This document shows positions 17,164-25,303 of a stretch of 64,000 nucleotides of DNA, piece by piece. Below the pieces are notes generated by a model. It had not been told where the DNA came from and did no database searches. It saw only the letters and a program-made list of their open reading frames with translations. The stretch lies in the NCBI GenBank assembly GCA_947496175.1, contig CANMBU010000003.1:372001-436000 (forward strand), in the 5' to 3' direction. This stretch comes from an uncultured Roseovarius sp. (GTDB taxonomy: Bacteria; Pseudomonadota; Alphaproteobacteria; Rhodobacterales; Rhodobacteraceae). The first letter of the stretch is position 1, and every line of letters starts with the position of its first letter. Made by a program: the position numbers and the translations under genes.

Positions 17164-18666
17164 TTAGGACCCCTCATCCACCACATCCACTTCATGCCAC
17201 AAAATTCGGTCGCTTTTGACTGCGGGCACGTTTTTCACGCGGGGGGACAGCGCCACAAGCTGGCTGCGGTGGAAAGGGATCAAAGTGCCCGAGATTTCAG
17301 CAAGGTAATCCTGAACTTCTATGTAGGCCTGCTTGCGGTCGTAGAAATCAAGTTCAGCCTGCGCGCGTTCGAGGGCGAAGTCAAAGTTGTGATCACTCAG
17401 GTAACTTTCGTTCCATTTGGCCTCGGACGAAAACGCCTCACTCAGGGCCTGATGGGCCGGACGTTCACCCCAGCTGGTAGCGAACATGTCTTTCTTCATC
17501 CAAACTTCAGACCAATAGCCGTCAGCGGCCGCGTTGACAATTTTCACCTTTATACCGGCTTTGGCGGCCTGCTGTTGAAACACCACCGCCATAGACGACC
17601 ATATCCCATCAATGGGCGCGACATGTAGCTTTATTGTGAGCCCATCGGGATAACCAGCTTCAGCCAAAAGCGCCTTGGCTTGTTCAATGTCTTGAGGGCA
17701 GTTTTGCTCACCGCGATATTGATCATTTGGCGCCACCGGGGTGTCACAGCTGATTATGCCGCCACCATCAAGGGCCAGTTTCAGCATTTCTTCGCGATCG
17801 ACAACGAGCCGCAAAGCGCGGCGGACGCGTACATCGTCAAACGGGGCCACATCGGTCCGAAAGACCAGACCTGACCAGTTGCCAGTTGGAATATCCTGCA
17901 CCACATAGCGATCGGACCGCAGAAGCGCCCGCCGCATCAGCGGCTTGACCCCGCGTTCCATGTCGAGTTGACCGGCCAGAAACGCCTGCAGTCGGGTATT
18001 GGAGTCTGGAATACCAATAAGTTCTATGCGGTTAAGCTTGGGAGCGCCTTCCCAATAGTCTTCATTTGCCTCCAGAACCGTGATGCCGTCTGCGTCAAAT
18101 TTCGAGATTTTGAAGGGGCCTGTGCCGATCCCGGTTTTGGCGATTGTATCATCTGACCCTTCGGGGATCATACGCAGACGCGCATCCATCAACTGCAACG
18201 GCAAATCCGCAAAGGCGGCATGCAGGGTAAGCTTTACCGTGGCCGTGTCTTTTGCATGCACTGACTTAACCATCCCGATGACGGATCGGGCCGGGCTGTC
18301 ACGCTGGGGATCAAGTATGCGATTGAGCGAATAGACAACATCATCGGCATCAAAGGTTGTTCCGTCATGGAAGCGAACATCACTCCTCAAGTTCAAAGTC
18401 CAGACCGTGCCGTCCTCGTTAGTCGACCAGGATTTGGCGAGATCAGGTGAAGGACGTCCCTCAGCATTGGGTCTGATGAGCCGGTTCATGGTTTTTTCTG
18501 TGATCTGAAGCACACGGCCCTTGTCGATGGGATCAAGGTTGGACAACCCCCCGGAGCCAACATCATGCGCCATGCGCAGAACCTCTCCCGATGTGGCAGG
18601 GCTTGGCAGCAGGCCAATGATGGACAAAGACCCCACGGTTACGAGCCAGTGTGTAAACTTTTTCAT
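17164..18666 (-). CDS. ABC transporter substrate-binding protein, peptide/nickel family (SBP_bac_5)
   Basis: This 500-residue periplasmic protein has a signal peptide (MKKFTHWLVTVGSLSIIGLL, cleavage near SGE). The family pattern includes RPNAEGRPSPDLAKSWS, VWTLNLRSDVRFHDGTTFDADDVVYSLNRI, ALRLVVDREEMLKL and AKALLAEAGYPDGL. It would bind an oligopeptide or related ligand. No permease or ATPase gene lies next to it, so it is an orphan binding protein; the ligand is unknown. The start at 18666 (MKKF) is preferred over the track start because it yields a proper signal peptide. It diverges from nirS. Confidence 0.87.
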   Translation of the reverse strand: MKKFTHWLVTVGSLSIIGLLPSPATSGEVLRMAHDVGSGGLSNLDPIDKGRVLQITEKTMNRLIRPNAEGRPSPDLAKSWSTNEDGTVWTLNLRSDVRFHDGTTFDADDVVYSLNRILDPQRDSPARSVIGMVKSVHAKDTATVKLTLHAAFADLPLQLMDARLRMIPEGSDDTIAKTGIGTGPFKISKFDADGITVLEANEDYWEGAPKLNRIELIGIPDSNTRLQAFLAGQLDMERGVKPLMRRALLRSDRYVVQDIPTGNWSGLVFRTDVAPFDDVRVRRALRLVVDREEMLKLALDGGGIISCDTPVAPNDQYRGEQNCPQDIEQAKALLAEAGYPDGLTIKLHVAPIDGIWSSMAVVFQQQAAKAGIKVKIVNAAADGYWSEVWMKKDMFATSWGERPAHQALSEAFSSEAKWNESYLSDHNFDFALERAQAELDFYDRKQAYIEVQDYLAEISGTLIPFHRSQLVALSPRVKNVPAVKSDRILWHEVDVVDEGS

Positions 18667-19025
18667 AAGCACCCCCGTTTGTTGGTGCAGTGTTGCGGGT
18701 TCATCCCCAGGGATCAAGTATTTCGGCGAATTCGGATGTTCACGTTTTCGGGTAACGGGAACAAACTACGGTTAAAGTTGACCAACCGAAGGTTATCATT
18801 TCTTCGATCGAAAAGGGCAATCGCATGGAGTTGCCGAATGCTGATCCGTATTCATACTGGCGACGAGACCTTTTAAATGCCATTATTCAATACTTTAGGG
18901 ACTTTTATTAATCCTACCATTCAAGCTTAAAAATAGACCTGTCACCTCAGCCTAACAAAAGTCAAGGATGCCCGTTTGGGCGCGGCTCATAACACATGGG
19001 TCTCACCAGCAAACGGAGAGTGATC
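18667..19025. other. intergenic region upstream of nirS
   Basis: These 359 bases hold the divergent promoters of the substrate-binding protein gene and nirS. The part from about 18880 to 18960 is AT-rich, and the NNR-type box lies at 18953-18966. No RNA gene was recognised. Confidence 0.6.
18953..18966 (+). promoter_or_regulatory. NNR/Dnr/FNR-type box upstream of nirS
   Basis: CTAAC-AAAA-GTCAA has one good half (GTCAA) and one half with a T-to-C change relative to TTAAC. Its centre is about 66 bases before the nirS start codon. Five better copies lie before other denitrification promoters in this window. Confidence 0.6.
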
Positions 19026-20702
19026 ATGTTCCTTGGACGCACTTTCTCAGCTTCGGGCCGCACATTGGGTACCGGTCTTGCTATGCTGCTCGGCAGCCTG
19101 GCATTGCCTGCCGCTGCGCAGGATCCGACGCTGAGCGAAGAGGCTTTTGAAGCCTCGAAACAACTTTATTTCGAACGCTGCGCCGGCTGTCACGGCGTGC
19201 TCAGGAAAGGAGCTACGGGTAAGAACCTGGAGCCATCCTGGAAACAAGAGGCCGCGGACGGCACTGTAAAAGAAGGCGGCACGCTCAAGCTTGGCCAAGA
19301 GCGGCTTGAAAAAATCATCGCCTGGGGCACCGAAGGCGGGATGAACAACTTCTCGGACGTAATGACCGAGGAAGAAATCCGCGACATGGCAACCTACATC
19401 ATGATGGAGCCGCCGAAGCCGCCCGAGATGTCGCTTGAACAGATGATGGCGACCCGCAAGGTTTACGTCGAGCCAGAGGATTACCCTTCTGAGCCATTGC
19501 ATGGCAGGAACTGGGAAAACTTCTTTGTCGTGATCGAGCGCGATGTGGGTAAGGTGGCTGTGATTGACGGTGACACCAAAGAGGTGCTGGCGCATATTCC
19601 AACCGGGTATGCGGTGCACGTTCTCAAGGCCTCAGAACATCACAAGCTTGAAGAGCCGGAAAACCCCGGACGCTTCTGGTACACGATGGGTCGCGACGGC
19701 AAGATGACCAAGATCGACCTTTGGCAAAACCCCGAAAACATGCTCGTGGCTGAAGTGACGATTGCCTATGACGCGCGGGACGTTGCCGTATCAGGTGATG
19801 GCAAATACGTCATTGGTGGGGCTTACTGGCCGCCGCATTTCGCGATTGTTGATGCCGAAACCATGGAGCCGAAAAAGGTTGTCTCGACCCGCGGTGTCAA
19901 CGTGGACGGTGATTACGTTGAAGAGGCCCGTGTGGCGGCGATCTACACCACGCCAAATGAACCCACATGGATTGTTGCGGTGAAAGAACTCGGCCAGCTT
20001 TGGCAGGTTGACTACACCGATCTCGACAATCTGCGGATCGACAAGATTGATAGCGCGAAGTTCCTGCATGACGGGTTCTTTGACCCAACCGGTCGTTACT
20101 TCCAGATCGCCGCGAACGCGTCGAACAAGATGGTTGTTGTGGACACGCAAAACCACAAGCTTGAAGCTATGATCGACGTTGCTGCCTTGCCGCACCCTGG
20201 CCCGGGGGCGAACTGGGAGGATCCAAACTGTGGTCCTGTGGCCGGAACGACCCATCTTGGCGAGGGCACTGTGACGGTTTGGGGCAATGATCCTGAGGGC
20301 CATCCCGATAACGCCTGGAAGGTCTGCTATGAGGTGGAAACCGACGGCGCGGGCCTGTTTATCCGGACGCATCCGACTTCGGATTACATCTGGGCCGACC
20401 AGACAAAGCACCCTGAGCCGGAAATCCAGCAATCGGTGCAGGTGATCGACAAGGCCACTGGCGAGATCGTCAAGACCATTCAGATCACCGAAGAGGAAGG
20501 CAACGTGGCTGTCCACTTTGAGTTCAACCAGGATGGATCTGAGGTTTGGGTGTCCAAATGGAACCGCTCGACCTCGAAAGAGCCGAATGGTGAAATCGTG
20601 ATCTTCGATGCCAAGACGCTGGAAGAGAAAGCGCGGGTCAAAGGGCTCTTTGCGCCGACCGGCAAGTTCAACGTCTACAACCGATCAAACCACGTGACCT
20701 GA
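19026..20702 (+). CDS. nirS: cytochrome cd1 nitrite reductase
   Basis: NirS reduces nitrite to nitric oxide in the periplasm with hemes c and d1. The 558-residue protein has a signal peptide (cleavage near PAAAQD) and a heme c domain with CAGCH at residues 52-56. An eight-bladed propeller follows that holds heme d1; typical stretches are PTGYAVHVLKASEHHKLE, RDVAVSGDGKYVIGGAYWPP, LPHPGPGANW and KFNVYNRSNHVT. The ATG at 19026 follows CGGAGAG; the track start at 18996 is 30 bases too far upstream. An NNR-type box precedes it and a hairpin follows it. The heme d1 genes lie 9.5 kb downstream. Being a cd1 enzyme, it excludes the copper NirK type here. Confidence 0.97.
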   Translation: MFLGRTFSASGRTLGTGLAMLLGSLALPAAAQDPTLSEEAFEASKQLYFERCAGCHGVLRKGATGKNLEPSWKQEAADGTVKEGGTLKLGQERLEKIIAWGTEGGMNNFSDVMTEEEIRDMATYIMMEPPKPPEMSLEQMMATRKVYVEPEDYPSEPLHGRNWENFFVVIERDVGKVAVIDGDTKEVLAHIPTGYAVHVLKASEHHKLEEPENPGRFWYTMGRDGKMTKIDLWQNPENMLVAEVTIAYDARDVAVSGDGKYVIGGAYWPPHFAIVDAETMEPKKVVSTRGVNVDGDYVEEARVAAIYTTPNEPTWIVAVKELGQLWQVDYTDLDNLRIDKIDSAKFLHDGFFDPTGRYFQIAANASNKMVVVDTQNHKLEAMIDVAALPHPGPGANWEDPNCGPVAGTTHLGEGTVTVWGNDPEGHPDNAWKVCYEVETDGAGLFIRTHPTSDYIWADQTKHPEPEIQQSVQVIDKATGEIVKTIQITEEEGNVAVHFEFNQDGSEVWVSKWNRSTSKEPNGEIVIFDAKTLEEKARVKGLFAPTGKFNVYNRSNHVT

Positions 20703-20715
20703 TCATAGGGTCATC

Positions 20716-20745
20716 GAACGGGTGGGCCACAGAGCCCGCCCGTTC
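20716..20745 (+). terminator. intercistronic hairpin after nirS
   Basis: GAACGGGTGGGC and GCCCGCCCGTTC pair as a 12-bp stem with one G-T pair and a 6-base loop. It begins 14 bases past the nirS stop and ends 33 bases before the next start. There is no strong T tract, so partial termination or 3' protection of nirS mRNA is more likely than full termination. Confidence 0.55.
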
Positions 20746-20777
20746 ATCTTAAAGCAAGACATCGGAGTGTTAGTCCC

Positions 20778-22610
20778 ATGGCCGAGACCCCTGATCCCCA
20801 AGACAAACCACCGTTCTGGAAGCGCCATCTTTTCTGGGGCATGCCGCTGGCCGGCGTTGCGGGTGCATTCATCGCCGGGATTGTATTTTGGGGCGGCTTC
20901 AACACCGCCATGGAAGCGACAAACACCAAGGAATTCTGCGTCTCATGCCACGAAATGCGCGACTTTGTTTACGAAGAGTACAAGGGCACCATTCACCATG
21001 TGAACCGCTCGGGCGTAGGGGCGGCCTGTTCTGATTGTCACGTCCCCAAAGACTGGACGCACAAGGTGATCCGCAAGATCAAGGCCAGCCGGGAACTCTA
21101 CGGCAAGGTGATGGGCACCATCAACACCGAAGAGAAGTTTGAAGCCAAGCGCTTGCATCTGGCGATGAACGAATGGGAGCGGATGAAAGCCAATGACAGC
21201 CGCGAATGCCGCAACTGTCACCACTTTGATTCTATGCTGCCTGAGTTTCAAAAGCCGCGCGCGCGTCAGCAGCACCTGAACGCGATGGAAGCAGGGCAAA
21301 CCTGTATCGATTGTCACAAAGGCATTGCGCATTCCGACCTGCGCGACCGGGCGGACGAAGACTATCTGGAAGAACTGGAAGCGCCAAATCCGGATTTCAT
21401 ACGTGAGATCCCGGCCGAGTATCTGGCCTCGCTTGAGAAGATCACGGCCCAAGAGGCCGAAGTAGCGGCTGCTAAAAAGGCGGACGAGAAAGCGCAGCGC
21501 GAGACGATGATGGCACAGATCGCCGAAGCTGTTGATGCGGCGCGCGCTGATGAGCGCGCCAAGATCGAAGCAGACGGCACGCAAGCGGCCACCAGCGAAG
21601 GTGGAGAAACCGATACCGCAGCTGCCAGCGGCGGAGGCGGGACAGATGTGGCCCCTGGTGTTGATTGGGCCAATGTTGCCGCAACAGACCTGACGCTGTT
21701 CTACCCTGGACAGGCCAGCTTTGAATGGGTGCAAAACGGCAAACAGCACGGCGGGGCGCGTCCGCTGACCAAAGGCGGTGACAAATGCACCACGTGCCAC
21801 GCGGCCGAATTGGAAACCATCGGCGACAAGCTGGTGCAAGGCGCCGAGACCGAGATTGAGCCAACGCCCATCCCGGGCAAACGTGGCTTTATCAACGCAA
21901 CGCTTCAGGCCACGCATGATGCAGACACCGTCTATTTCCGCATGTCCTGGCCGGATGCCGGTCACAATCCCGCACCATTTGTGGATGGTGGCAAGATGGA
22001 TCCCGACAACCAGATCAAAGTCGCTATGATGATTGCTGGTACGGGTATTGAGATGGGCGAACAGGTCGGATGCTGGGCCTCGTGCCACGCAGATAATACC
22101 TACATGCCCTTTGACCCCGGTGCCGAGGCGATTGCCGCCAACGGTGATGTGGCGGGCCGTCTTGAGGCGACAGAAACGATCACCAAATACCTTTCCGAAA
22201 GCCGATCGGATATCGAAATTCGTGGGCGTGGTGGCAAGCCCCAAGGCGGTTGGGATCTGCTCAAGCCAGCGGAAGAAATAGCCGCTTATCTGGAAGGTGG
22301 AACGTTCCTTGATTTGCTGCGGGTCTATGCGGATGGATCATCGTCAAATGGTTATCTGCTCGAGCGCCGGGTGCAAAACGAGGGTGAAATGGCCGCCTCA
22401 GCTGTGCTTGAAGCGGGGCAATGGACGGTGACATTCTCGCGACCACTGGCGGGCGGTGCGGGCGACGTGCCACTTGAACCGGGACAGACCTACACAGTGG
22501 GCTTTGCCATTCACGATGATTTCGCCGCGGCGCGGTTCCATCATGTAACATTGGACACAAGCATGGCTCTGGACAATGCCGAAGCCCAGATCAACGTGGT
22601 GCAGCAATAG
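20778..22610 (+). CDS. fusion cytochrome: NapC/NirT-type tetraheme domain plus C-terminal heme domain
   Basis: This 610-residue protein has one N-terminal membrane anchor (about residues 20-42). Four CXXCH motifs follow (CVSCH 54-58, CSDCH 84-88, CRNCH 144-148, CIDCH 176-180) in a NapC/NirT quinol-dehydrogenase layout. A long Ala/Glu-rich linker covers about 215-290. The second domain has CTTCH at 337-341 and an unusual CWASCH (three residues between cysteines) at 431-436, with features like the heme domain of ethylbenzene-dehydrogenase-type proteins. By family analogy it would take electrons from quinol and pass them to periplasmic carriers. It sits right after nirS, so it probably feeds NirS directly or through the next gene's cupredoxin. 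The fused domain makes it twice the NirT size. The C-terminal assignment is tentative. Confidence 0.82.
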   Translation: MAETPDPQDKPPFWKRHLFWGMPLAGVAGAFIAGIVFWGGFNTAMEATNTKEFCVSCHEMRDFVYEEYKGTIHHVNRSGVGAACSDCHVPKDWTHKVIRKIKASRELYGKVMGTINTEEKFEAKRLHLAMNEWERMKANDSRECRNCHHFDSMLPEFQKPRARQQHLNAMEAGQTCIDCHKGIAHSDLRDRADEDYLEELEAPNPDFIREIPAEYLASLEKITAQEAEVAAAKKADEKAQRETMMAQIAEAVDAARADERAKIEADGTQAATSEGGETDTAAASGGGGTDVAPGVDWANVAATDLTLFYPGQASFEWVQNGKQHGGARPLTKGGDKCTTCHAAELETIGDKLVQGAETEIEPTPIPGKRGFINATLQATHDADTVYFRMSWPDAGHNPAPFVDGGKMDPDNQIKVAMMIAGTGIEMGEQVGCWASCHADNTYMPFDPGAEAIAANGDVAGRLEATETITKYLSESRSDIEIRGRGGKPQGGWDLLKPAEEIAAYLEGGTFLDLLRVYADGSSSNGYLLERRVQNEGEMAASAVLEAGQWTVTFSRPLAGGAGDVPLEPGQTYTVGFAIHDDFAAARFHHVTLDTSMALDNAEAQINVVQQ

Positions 22611-22623
22611 GGGAGAATTTTCC

Positions 22624-23031
22624 ATGCGACGGGCACTCTGTCTGACGGCTCTTTTGACACTGGCGAGTACGGGGGCGTTTGCATCAGACGCGCAGGCCGA
22701 GCTTTGTGCAGAGGCCGAAGAGCGGTATGTCGAGATGTTCGGTGCCCCGTCCGCGGAGGCCGAAGGTGTTACAGTTGTCACCATGTATAAATACAGCTTC
22801 TGCCCGCGCGAGATCACGATCCCGGTGGGCACGACCGTGCGTTGGGTCAATGTCGACAAGCGCACCAGTCACAGTGTGATCGTGAAAGGAGAGCCGGAGT
22901 CTGATCGGGCTTTTCCCGAAGACTCGATTGAATTTACCTTCCTCGTCCCTGGTGATCCTCAGAAATACCTGTGTGGCCCCCATTGGGAGACACAAGAGAT
23001 GATCGGCATGGTGACCGTGACGGGCGAGTAA
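22624..23031 (+). CDS. periplasmic cupredoxin (plastocyanin/pseudoazurin-like)
   Basis: This 135-residue protein has a signal peptide (MRRALCLTALLTLASTGAFA). The type-1 copper pattern includes His83 in TSHSV and the C-terminal loop with Cys117, His120 and Met126 or Met129 (YLCGPHWETQEMIGM). FCPREITIPVGTTVRWVN is the usual strand before the copper His. Two other cysteines (C28, C60) could form a disulfide. It starts 13 bases after the multiheme cytochrome and very probably carries electrons to NirS. Copper loop spacing (Cys-x2-His-x5-Met if Met126 is used) differs a little from plastocyanin, so the exact subclass is open. The track start 22576 is not used because GGGGAG precedes the ATG at 22624. 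Confidence 0.85.
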   Translation: MRRALCLTALLTLASTGAFASDAQAELCAEAEERYVEMFGAPSAEAEGVTVVTMYKYSFCPREITIPVGTTVRWVNVDKRTSHSVIVKGEPESDRAFPEDSIEFTFLVPGDPQKYLCGPHWETQEMIGMVTVTGE

Positions 23032-23077
23032 AGCGTTTCGCGATAACCCTGACACACAGACGATCGCGAAACGTTTT
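23030..23077 (+). repeat. dispersed palindromic element, copy 2 (full inverted repeat)
   Basis: AAAGCGTTTCGCGA and TCGCGAAACGTTTT form a 14-bp stem (one mismatch) around a 20-base loop, starting within the stop codon of the cupredoxin gene. It can act as a terminator or mRNA end. On the minus strand it aligns with the element at 8813-8853. Confidence 0.7.
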
Positions 23078-23113
23078 GGTCTGAAACAAGCAAACCACAA
23101 AATTTTTTTGGTC

Positions 23114-23127
23114 TTGAAAAAAGTCAA
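23114..23127 (+). promoter_or_regulatory. NNR/Dnr/FNR-type box upstream of the crp/fnr gene
   Basis: TTGAA-AAAA-GTCAA is a dyad of the FNR type, 112 bases before the start of the Crp/Fnr regulator, suggesting autoregulation or control by another family member. Confidence 0.6.
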
Positions 23128-23238
23128 GGACCGACGCGGTAATATGTGATTCGTTTATCGTGAAATCATCTGGAGCGCCTTGGGAGAACACCCGGTGCTA
23201 GGGCCAAAAAATAAGGCCGGGAAGGTTCGAGAGACCGA

Positions 23239-23952
23239 ATGAAATCGTTGAAGAATATCGCGCTGCGCGCTCCTGTCTTTCGGTCAATGCCGGAAGAGGA
23301 CGCCATCCGATTGCTTACGAAAGGGCGCGTCAAGGACATCGGGCGCGGTGCGTCTATCCATCTTCAAGGCGAACGCGCGCACAGCATGTTCATAGTCATT
23401 GATGGGTGGGTCAAGCTCTACCGGATGTCACCTTGCGGCAGCGAAGCGGTCGTTGCGGTCTTAACCCGCGGACAGTGCTTTGGCGAAGTCGCGGCCATCC
23501 GCGATGAGGTCTATGCGACCGGTGCGGAAGCCGTATCTGAAGCCCGTCTGCTGCAATTCGATTGTCAGGATCTGTGGAAGGCCGTGGCAACCAACCTGTC
23601 GTTTTGTCGGGCGTTGTTTTCGGTCATGATGAAAGGCAATCGTGATCTGGTAGACCAACTGGAACAGCTTAAGTCGTACACCGGCACGCAGCGCATTGCC
23701 GATTTCCTGCTGGGTCTTTGCAAAGAAGAAACCGGTGAATGCACGGTTCTTTTGCCCTATGACAAGGTGCTGATTGCAAGTTGGCTTGGTATGAAGCCTG
23801 AATCGCTGTCCCGTTCCTTTCGGCGGCTTGAGCCGCATGGTGTGAAAATTATCAAAAACCGCGCAACAATTTCCTCGGTCGAGCGCCTGATGGAATTCGC
23901 AGATGAAGACCCCTCATATTCATGGAGCCAGAAAACATGCCTGACAAACTGA
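23239..23952 (+). CDS. Crp/Fnr-family regulator of denitrification (Dnr/NnrR type)
   Basis: This 237-residue protein has a cyclic-nucleotide-binding-type beta-barrel (residues about 10-120: GASIHLQGERAHSMFIVIDGWVKLYR, GQCFGEVAAI), a dimer helix, and a C-terminal helix-turn-helix (YDKVLIASWLGMKPESLSRS, then FRRL). It lacks the N-terminal cysteine cluster of FNR, so it is unlikely to sense oxygen by an Fe-S cluster; Dnr/NnrR proteins sense NO, probably through heme. SESLSRSFRRL is a typical recognition helix for TTGAC/GTCAA half-sites. Six such boxes lie before denitrification genes in the window, which fits this protein as their activator. Its own promoter has one of them. Confidence 0.85.
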   Translation: MKSLKNIALRAPVFRSMPEEDAIRLLTKGRVKDIGRGASIHLQGERAHSMFIVIDGWVKLYRMSPCGSEAVVAVLTRGQCFGEVAAIRDEVYATGAEAVSEARLLQFDCQDLWKAVATNLSFCRALFSVMMKGNRDLVDQLEQLKSYTGTQRIADFLLGLCKEETGECTVLLPYDKVLIASWLGMKPESLSRSFRRLEPHGVKIIKNRATISSVERLMEFADEDPSYSWSQKTCLTN

Positions 23953-24518
23953 ACCAGGTGTTGCAGGCGATTGACGCTGTGAATGCAACCGATCCCAATC
24001 TTGACCCTGATGGCACTCAAATGGTGCCCGAAGCGCAGCTCTACGGTCAGCGCATGAGTGCTGAGCTTGACCGGCTGTTCGGTGATGAGGTGTCGGACGT
24101 GCTCAAGATCGCCGTGCGCGGTCAGCATATCGAGCGCTGGAAGATTTCGCGCAGCGATTATCCCGAAGGCCGGGCCGGGTATTTGACCTGGCGGCGGGAT
24201 CAGGGGCGCGCCCATGGCGAGAGGCTGGCGGGTCTCATGGTGGATGCAGGGTATGACGCGGAAAGCTGTGCACGCGTCGGTGTGCTTTTGCGCAAGGAAG
24301 GGATCAAACGCGATCCGGAAGTGCAAATGCTTGAGGACGTGATCTGCATGGTCTTTCTTAAGTTTTACTTCGCAGCCTTTGCCGAAAAGCACCCTTTCGA
24401 GAAAGTGGTCGATATCGTGGCCAAGACAGCGCGGAAACTGTCAGACGGTGCGCGAAGCCGTGTTTTGGCAGAATTTGATCTTCCCGAAGATCTCGAATTG
24501 GCGGTGCGGGCGGCCTGA
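23937..24518 (+). CDS. DUF4202-type protein
   Basis: This protein of about 193 residues (MPDKLNQVLQAIDAVNATDP onward) matches my memory of DUF4202: YGQRMSAELDRLFGDEVSDVLKIAVRGQHIERWKI, YPEGRAGYLTWRR and VICMVFLKFYFAAFAEK. The conserved His, Arg and Asp residues suggest an HD-like metal-dependent fold, but no function is known. The start at 23937 is preferred; the track gives 23922. It overlaps the end of the Crp/Fnr gene by 16 bases, so it is translationally linked to the regulator. That pairing suggests a role in denitrification or NO response. The convergent nor cluster starts 3 bases further on. Confidence 0.78.
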   Translation: MPDKLNQVLQAIDAVNATDPNLDPDGTQMVPEAQLYGQRMSAELDRLFGDEVSDVLKIAVRGQHIERWKISRSDYPEGRAGYLTWRRDQGRAHGERLAGLMVDAGYDAESCARVGVLLRKEGIKRDPEVQMLEDVICMVFLKFYFAAFAEKHPFEKVVDIVAKTARKLSDGARSRVLAEFDLPEDLELAVRAA

Positions 24519-24521
24519 CAC

Positions 24522-24776
24522 TCAAACCAACGTGCCGATGACGTAAAGCCCAAAAAGCAGCAGCGAAAATAGCCCAAGCCCAAATAGAATCCCGCCGCGC
24601 CAGACCGGCACGTCGGCCAGTTCGAGATACCACAGAAAAATCAACCAGGCCTTGGCCCAGGCAAAGATCAGGATCAAAGCCCCGCTCCAGGGCGCAGAGA
24701 GCGGGCTCAGCGCGACAATGGTGGTTACTGAGGACAGAAGGGCCAGTCCCAGCCAGGCTCGGTCCAGCGCGGTCAT
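24522..24776 (-). CDS. norF: NorF-like small membrane protein
   Basis: This 84-residue protein has three predicted membrane helices. AWAKAWLIFLWYLELADVP recalls the prokaryotic cytochrome c oxidase subunit IV motif. It is the last gene of norCBQDEF and overlaps norE by four bases (ATGA). NorF is needed for full NO reductase activity in related bacteria, but its precise task is unknown. The shorter start at 24776 (MTALDRAWLG) is chosen over the track start because of the overlap. Confidence 0.75.
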   Translation of the reverse strand: MTALDRAWLGLALLSSVTTIVALSPLSAPWSGALILIFAWAKAWLIFLWYLELADVPVWRGGILFGLGLFSLLLFGLYVIGTLV

Positions 24777-25303
24777 AGCAGATAAATCACAGGAAAGAGC
24801 AGGATCCACACCAGATCGACCATGTGCCAGAAAGCGGCGCCGGTTTGGATATGGGCAGCAACCCGAGTTTTGGCCACAAGAAGCAGAATGCCAATCCCTG
24901 CCAGAACATGCGCTGCATGAAATCCGGTCAAAAGATAGTAAAACATAAAGAAATCATGAGTTTCAAAGGTGATCTTGAGGTCGACTTTGTGCTGAAACTC
25001 CATACCTTTGAGGATGAGGAATACGACACCCAACATGGCCGCGCCAATCAAAAGGCGTCGCGCCCTGTCTGGAAATTTCATGGCAAGTGCTGCCATGTAG
25101 CCTGACGTGATCAAAACGATCGTGTTGACCCCTGCAAGGGCAGGTAAAAGCGCGGTTTGTGCGTGGGCAAAACCATCTGGATCGAAAATGCGCAAGGCGA
25201 GGAAAATGGCCAAACCCGCGCCAAAGACGGCCAGTTCGGAAAAAATCAGAACCCACATCATCAACTCGCCGGGCAGGCCCTTGGCAGCGGTTGCGGAGGT
25301 CAT
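24773..25303 (-). CDS. norE: NorE, cytochrome c oxidase subunit III family
   Basis: This 176-residue protein has five predicted membrane helices and motifs of the COX3 family (PGELMMWVLIFSELAVFGAG, HDFFMFYYLLTGFHAAHVL, FWHMVDLVWILLFPVIYLL). It lies in the nor operon after norD, overlapping its stop by four bases. Its length matches NorE of Paracoccus-type clusters. It probably assists assembly or activity of the NO reductase. Confidence 0.85.
   Translation of the reverse strand: MTSATAAKGLPGELMMWVLIFSELAVFGAGLAIFLALRIFDPDGFAHAQTALLPALAGVNTIVLITSGYMAALAMKFPDRARRLLIGAAMLGVVFLILKGMEFQHKVDLKITFETHDFFMFYYLLTGFHAAHVLAGIGILLLVAKTRVAAHIQTGAAFWHMVDLVWILLFPVIYLL

Noticed and set aside
20943-22244. 433-residue minus-strand ORF opposite the fused cytochrome
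   Set aside because: The plus strand encodes five CXXCH motifs plus CWASCH; the minus-strand product has no recognisable motif and is a shadow.
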